From the NCBI RefSeq assembly GCF_012516435.1, contig NZ_CP051216.1:3578501-3642500 (forward strand): DNA of 64,000 nucleotides, written 5' to 3'. The notes beneath the pieces are model-generated. The model worked only from the letters and a program-made list of their open reading frames with translations, made no database searches and had not been told where the DNA came from. The position numbers and the translations under genes are program-made. This document shows, piece after piece, positions 61,536 through 64,000 of this stretch; position 1 is the first letter of the stretch; the number at the start of each line of letters is the position of its first letter. Source of the stretch: Pseudodesulfovibrio sp. zrk46. Lineage in GTDB: Bacteria; Desulfobacterota; Desulfovibrionia; Desulfovibrionales; Desulfovibrionaceae.

Positions 61536-61928
61536 ATGGAAGACTATCTGAAAGAAGCCCTGGAAATTGTTAAAGCTCAGGCAAGTGTACGTACCATGAC
61601 AGAAGATGAAATAACTTCGATGGTGCAAAAGCTTGCAGCCGGAATCAAGTCTATTGCTGAAGGCGGGAGCATTTCCGTAGAAGAAGAAGCTGTGATAGAA
61701 CCTTCAAAGGCAATTCGCGAAAAATCAATACTCTGTTGTGTATGTGGTAAATCATTTAAGATTCTGACGAAGAAGCACCTTGCCAGTCACGGATTGACAG
61801 CTGATGAATATCGCGAAAAATATGGCTACAAGAAGAAGATGCCACTAGTTTGCAAATCGCTTCAAAGAGAACGGCGGAAAAAGATGAAAGAAATGAAGCT
61901 GTGGACAAAGCGTGGAAAGAACAAATAG
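61536..61928 (+). CDS. MucR/Ros-family zinc-finger transcriptional regulator
   Basis: A 130-residue protein with the MucR C2H2-type finger CCVCGKSFKILTKKHLASH (residues ~67-88), followed by the conserved GLTADEYREKYGY and a basic tail. MucR proteins bind AT-rich DNA and silence genes, in an H-NS-like way in alphaproteobacteria; in this group the targets are unknown. AAGGAG nine bases before the ATG fixes the start. Confidence 0.9.
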   Translation: MEDYLKEALEIVKAQASVRTMTEDEITSMVQKLAAGIKSIAEGGSISVEEEAVIEPSKAIREKSILCCVCGKSFKILTKKHLASHGLTADEYREKYGYKKKMPLVCKSLQRERRKKMKEMKLWTKRGKNK

Positions 61929-61930
61929 CA

Positions 61931-61962
61931 AAAGAGCCCGGGTATAATTCCCGGGCTCTTTT
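61931..61962. terminator. bidirectional intrinsic terminator
   Basis: AAGAGCCCGGG and CCCGGGCTCTT form an 11-bp stem with a seven-base loop and A/T flanks. It ends the mucR-like gene and the opposing tetR-like gene. Confidence 0.9.
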
Positions 61963-62593
61963 ACTTTAGAATTCCTTGTGTCAACTGATCAAGCGTCCTC
62001 TCAATTCGCTTCCACCCTTCTGGAGACTGCAGATCTACACCGCCGAGGGTTTTATGAATTCTTGACCGAATAGCCAAGAAATTAACAGCAGCAGCTAAAA
62101 TCAAAACAAGTGCCGTCAAATCGACATCATCAGATGGATCTGATTCCATCAATTCAAAAAACTCTAATGCTGTCTTAACACGCACTTCTTCTAGAGTCTT
62201 CGTAAGGTGATTCCGCTCGATTGCCTCCCAGGCTAAAATCTCAAGTGTATTTGGCCTAGCCAGAATAGCTCGAAGATATCTTTTAAAGAACAAGCCCAAT
62301 AAAGCATGCGGTTCTAACCTCCGAACTTCATCTTTCTGATCTCCAACTAACTCAGCAGCACTTGGCCAAAACTCTATAGTTTCGCCATAAGCAGCAACAA
62401 GCCCTTCTAATCCATTAAAATATCTATATATAAGCTTCTTATCTACACCGGCCTCACGTGCAACTTGATTAACTCCCAATTGCTGAAACCCAACATCTGC
62501 TAAGACTTTTCCGACTGCCGTAACAAGCTTGCTCTTGGTAATTTCTTTATTACGAATCGGTATGACTTTAGAGACAACTTTGAGTTCTGACAT
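61961..62593 (-). CDS. TetR-family transcriptional regulator
   Basis: A 210-residue regulator. The N-terminal HTH (SKLVTAVGKVLADVGFQQLGVNQVAREAGVDKKLIYRYFNGLEGLVAAYGE) is typical TetR; the C-terminal ligand and dimer domain is helical with a hydrophobic stretch (VDLTALVLILAAAVNFLAIRS). It is divergent from an unknown gene, which may be its target. Confidence 0.9.
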   Translation of the reverse strand: MSELKVVSKVIPIRNKEITKSKLVTAVGKVLADVGFQQLGVNQVAREAGVDKKLIYRYFNGLEGLVAAYGETIEFWPSAAELVGDQKDEVRRLEPHALLGLFFKRYLRAILARPNTLEILAWEAIERNHLTKTLEEVRVKTALEFFELMESDPSDDVDLTALVLILAAAVNFLAIRSRIHKTLGGVDLQSPEGWKRIERTLDQLTQGILK

Positions 62594-62684
62594 AGTGCCT
62601 CCTCACTAAGAGCCTATAACTACAGAGTTTCACAAGACACCAATCAAAGCAATTATTGATTCCTTTATGCTCCCCACACCATCA

Positions 62685-62714
62685 ATTGTACAATAACGCG
62701 TCAAAATGTATAAA
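62685..62714 (+). promoter_or_regulatory. candidate promoter with overlapping palindrome
   Basis: TTGTAC, a 17-base spacer and TATAAA make a reasonable promoter for the gene starting at 62759. The perfect palindrome ATTGTACAAT (62685-62694) covers the -35 and is a candidate TetR-type operator. Confidence 0.5.
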
Positions 62715-62758
62715 AAATGTATTCTTATATCGCTTACCGAAACCAAAGGGTTGTGCTG

Positions 62759-63547
62759 ATGGATCCACAGATACTCAATATATGTCGCAGAACTAAACGT
62801 GCAGGTAATAAGCAACTAATGCTATTCACCCGTATCCTAAGAAACAATCTTTTGAATTCTGGTGTAAATAAGAAGATAGTTGATCAAGAACTACAAAATG
62901 CAGTGAAGGAATTCAGGAATAGTCAAACATACGATCAGGATTGTATTGAAGCACTCAAAGATATATCTCAACTTTCATTAGTTAAAGAAAAAAGAGGAAT
63001 TGATAGCGTTGGACGGATTCTTGTTGAATACTGTTTTATTCGAGTTCCTAAGCAAAAGCTGATTTGGCCGGAAAACTCAGAAGCAGATACCCAAGCTCGC
63101 ATTACATTTACCCAAGGTGTAATACCAAGGCCCCTTATGCGTTACTTTCTTATTAGTGTGAGAGGAACAATACCAAGCCTTGACAAATTTAACGCGCCTT
63201 CAGTGTTGTTTGGCGAAGAGAACACAACTCAAGAAGCAAGAAAAGCATATGTTGATGAGCTAATACGCCAATTCAGAATCGACAATGGAACAAAGGTCGA
63301 TTGGAATAAAGTATATTCAGACAACAGATTCATCAACGTCGCCTTGGATATGATTGGTGAAATTCGACGCAAAGTAGAACAATTTGGACTAGAAAGATAC
63401 CTTCGAATATTGGATAACCTGCAACAACGGGACCCAGCAAATATAACAAAAAACACGATGGAGCGTAAATTTCATCTAAATGACGTCAAACAAATTGATG
63501 ATGCTCTGTGGGAAGCAGAAGAAGCTCTAGCCAAAATTATTGAATAA
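62759..63547 (+). CDS. unknown protein next to rRNA operon, possible recent acquisition
   Basis: A 262-residue soluble protein with no recognised family. It appears AT-richer in codon choice than its neighbours (by eye). Helical start and end, with a middle segment (about residues 105-165) containing PRPLMRYFLISVRGTIPSLDKF. An ATG at 62717 is upstream of the predicted transcription start, so I use the next one, with AAAGGG nearby. It diverges from the TetR-type gene. Confidence 0.65.
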   Translation: MDPQILNICRRTKRAGNKQLMLFTRILRNNLLNSGVNKKIVDQELQNAVKEFRNSQTYDQDCIEALKDISQLSLVKEKRGIDSVGRILVEYCFIRVPKQKLIWPENSEADTQARITFTQGVIPRPLMRYFLISVRGTIPSLDKFNAPSVLFGEENTTQEARKAYVDELIRQFRIDNGTKVDWNKVYSDNRFINVALDMIGEIRRKVEQFGLERYLRILDNLQQRDPANITKNTMERKFHLNDVKQIDDALWEAEEALAKIIE

Positions 63548-63600
63548 CATCTTCGTTTGACGGACTAATTAGCAAGACAACCTTCCACGGCCCCAAAAGG

Positions 63601-63634
63601 AAAAGGCTCTCAGTCTAACGACTGAGAGCCTTTT
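63601..63634. terminator. rRNA operon terminator
   Basis: AAAAGGCTCTCAGTC pairs perfectly with GACTGAGAGCCTTTT across a four-base loop. It lies directly after the 5S gene on the minus strand and can also end the plus-strand unknown gene. Confidence 0.93.
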
Positions 63635-63641
63635 AAATTTT

Positions 63642-63756
63642 ACTTGGCACCGACCTACTTTCCCACACGCTACCATGCAGTATCATCGGCGATGGAGGGC
63701 TTAACTACCGGGTTCGGAATGGGACCGGGTGTACCCCCTCCTCCTTGGGCACCAAG
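63642..63756 (-). rRNA. rrf: 5S ribosomal RNA
   Basis: About 115 bases on the minus strand beginning TTGGTGCCCAAGG and containing CCCATTCCGAACCCGG and GGTCGGTGCCAAG, the complementary ends and conserved loops of bacterial 5S rRNA. Ends may be off by a few bases. Confidence 0.95.
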
Positions 63757-63826
63757 AAAATTTGGTGAACCGTAGGGTTCGAGATATATAAGTAAATAGG
63801 GAGAAGAGAGAATTCCTTTTTGATGT

Positions 63827-64000
<174 letters not shown>

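Overview
This window looks like a chromosomal core region of a Desulfovibrionales sulfate reducer (Desulfovibrio or Pseudodesulfovibrio-like). That placement is an inference from gene content: a phenylacetate-CoA ligase followed by a double-ACT protein, a MucR/Ros-type zinc-finger regulator, DUF190, DUF368 and DUF2062 proteins, several chemoreceptors, and the tig-clpP-clpX-lon order. Most genes are on the minus strand in tight operons. I see no insertion sequence, prophage or CRISPR array.

Layout. At 1-8.7 kb are the start of miaA, coaD, rsmD and a beta-CASP nuclease (one minus-strand operon), a LOG-family protein and a DMT transporter on plus, a chemoreceptor, a small zinc-ribbon protein, gpmI and rsfS. 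At 8.7-13.5 kb are a nitroreductase, then a plus-strand unit consisting of a Phe-rich leader peptide, an attenuator, paaK and an ACT gene, followed by an Hpt protein and a MATE pump. At 13.5-21 kb are cardiolipin synthase and the uvrB-K+ channel-ligA-dapB operon. At 21-26 kb are an unknown gene with a c-type cytochrome, the N-degron set aat/clpA/clpS and a CYTH protein. At 26-33 kb are crcB-DUF190 and a chemotaxis cluster: an MCP with a C-terminal H-NOX domain, CheA and CheB. At 33-43 kb are an EF-G with two linked genes, bamD, trxB, trxA, tsaD, fbp, a lipoprotein, a TPR protein and ftsB. At 43-49 kb are pgsA, mrp, DUF368, pcm, a CBS-domain protein and an M23 peptidase. At 49-57.6 kb are deoA-cdd, lon, clpX, clpP, tig and tRNA-Leu(TAG). 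At 57.6-63.5 kb are thiDN and a set of regulators and unknown genes. The window ends with the 5S and the 3' end of the 23S rRNA genes on the minus strand.

The strongest new signal is at 9490-9610, upstream of paaK. A 16-codon reading frame with four Phe codons, three of them consecutive, is followed by mutually exclusive pairings: a 12-bp antiterminator and a terminator with a 7-T tract. This is the layout of a classical Phe-tRNA attenuator. It implies that the ligase is switched on by phenylalanine starvation, so the paaK-ACT pair would serve aromatic amino-acid synthesis from arylacetates rather than their breakdown. The second is the chemoreceptor at 30630-32717, whose C-terminal H-NOX domain keeps the haem ligand, the YxSxR motif and a distal-pocket tyrosine associated with O2 binding. 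Both chemoreceptors in the window carry a sensor-like domain after the signalling domain.
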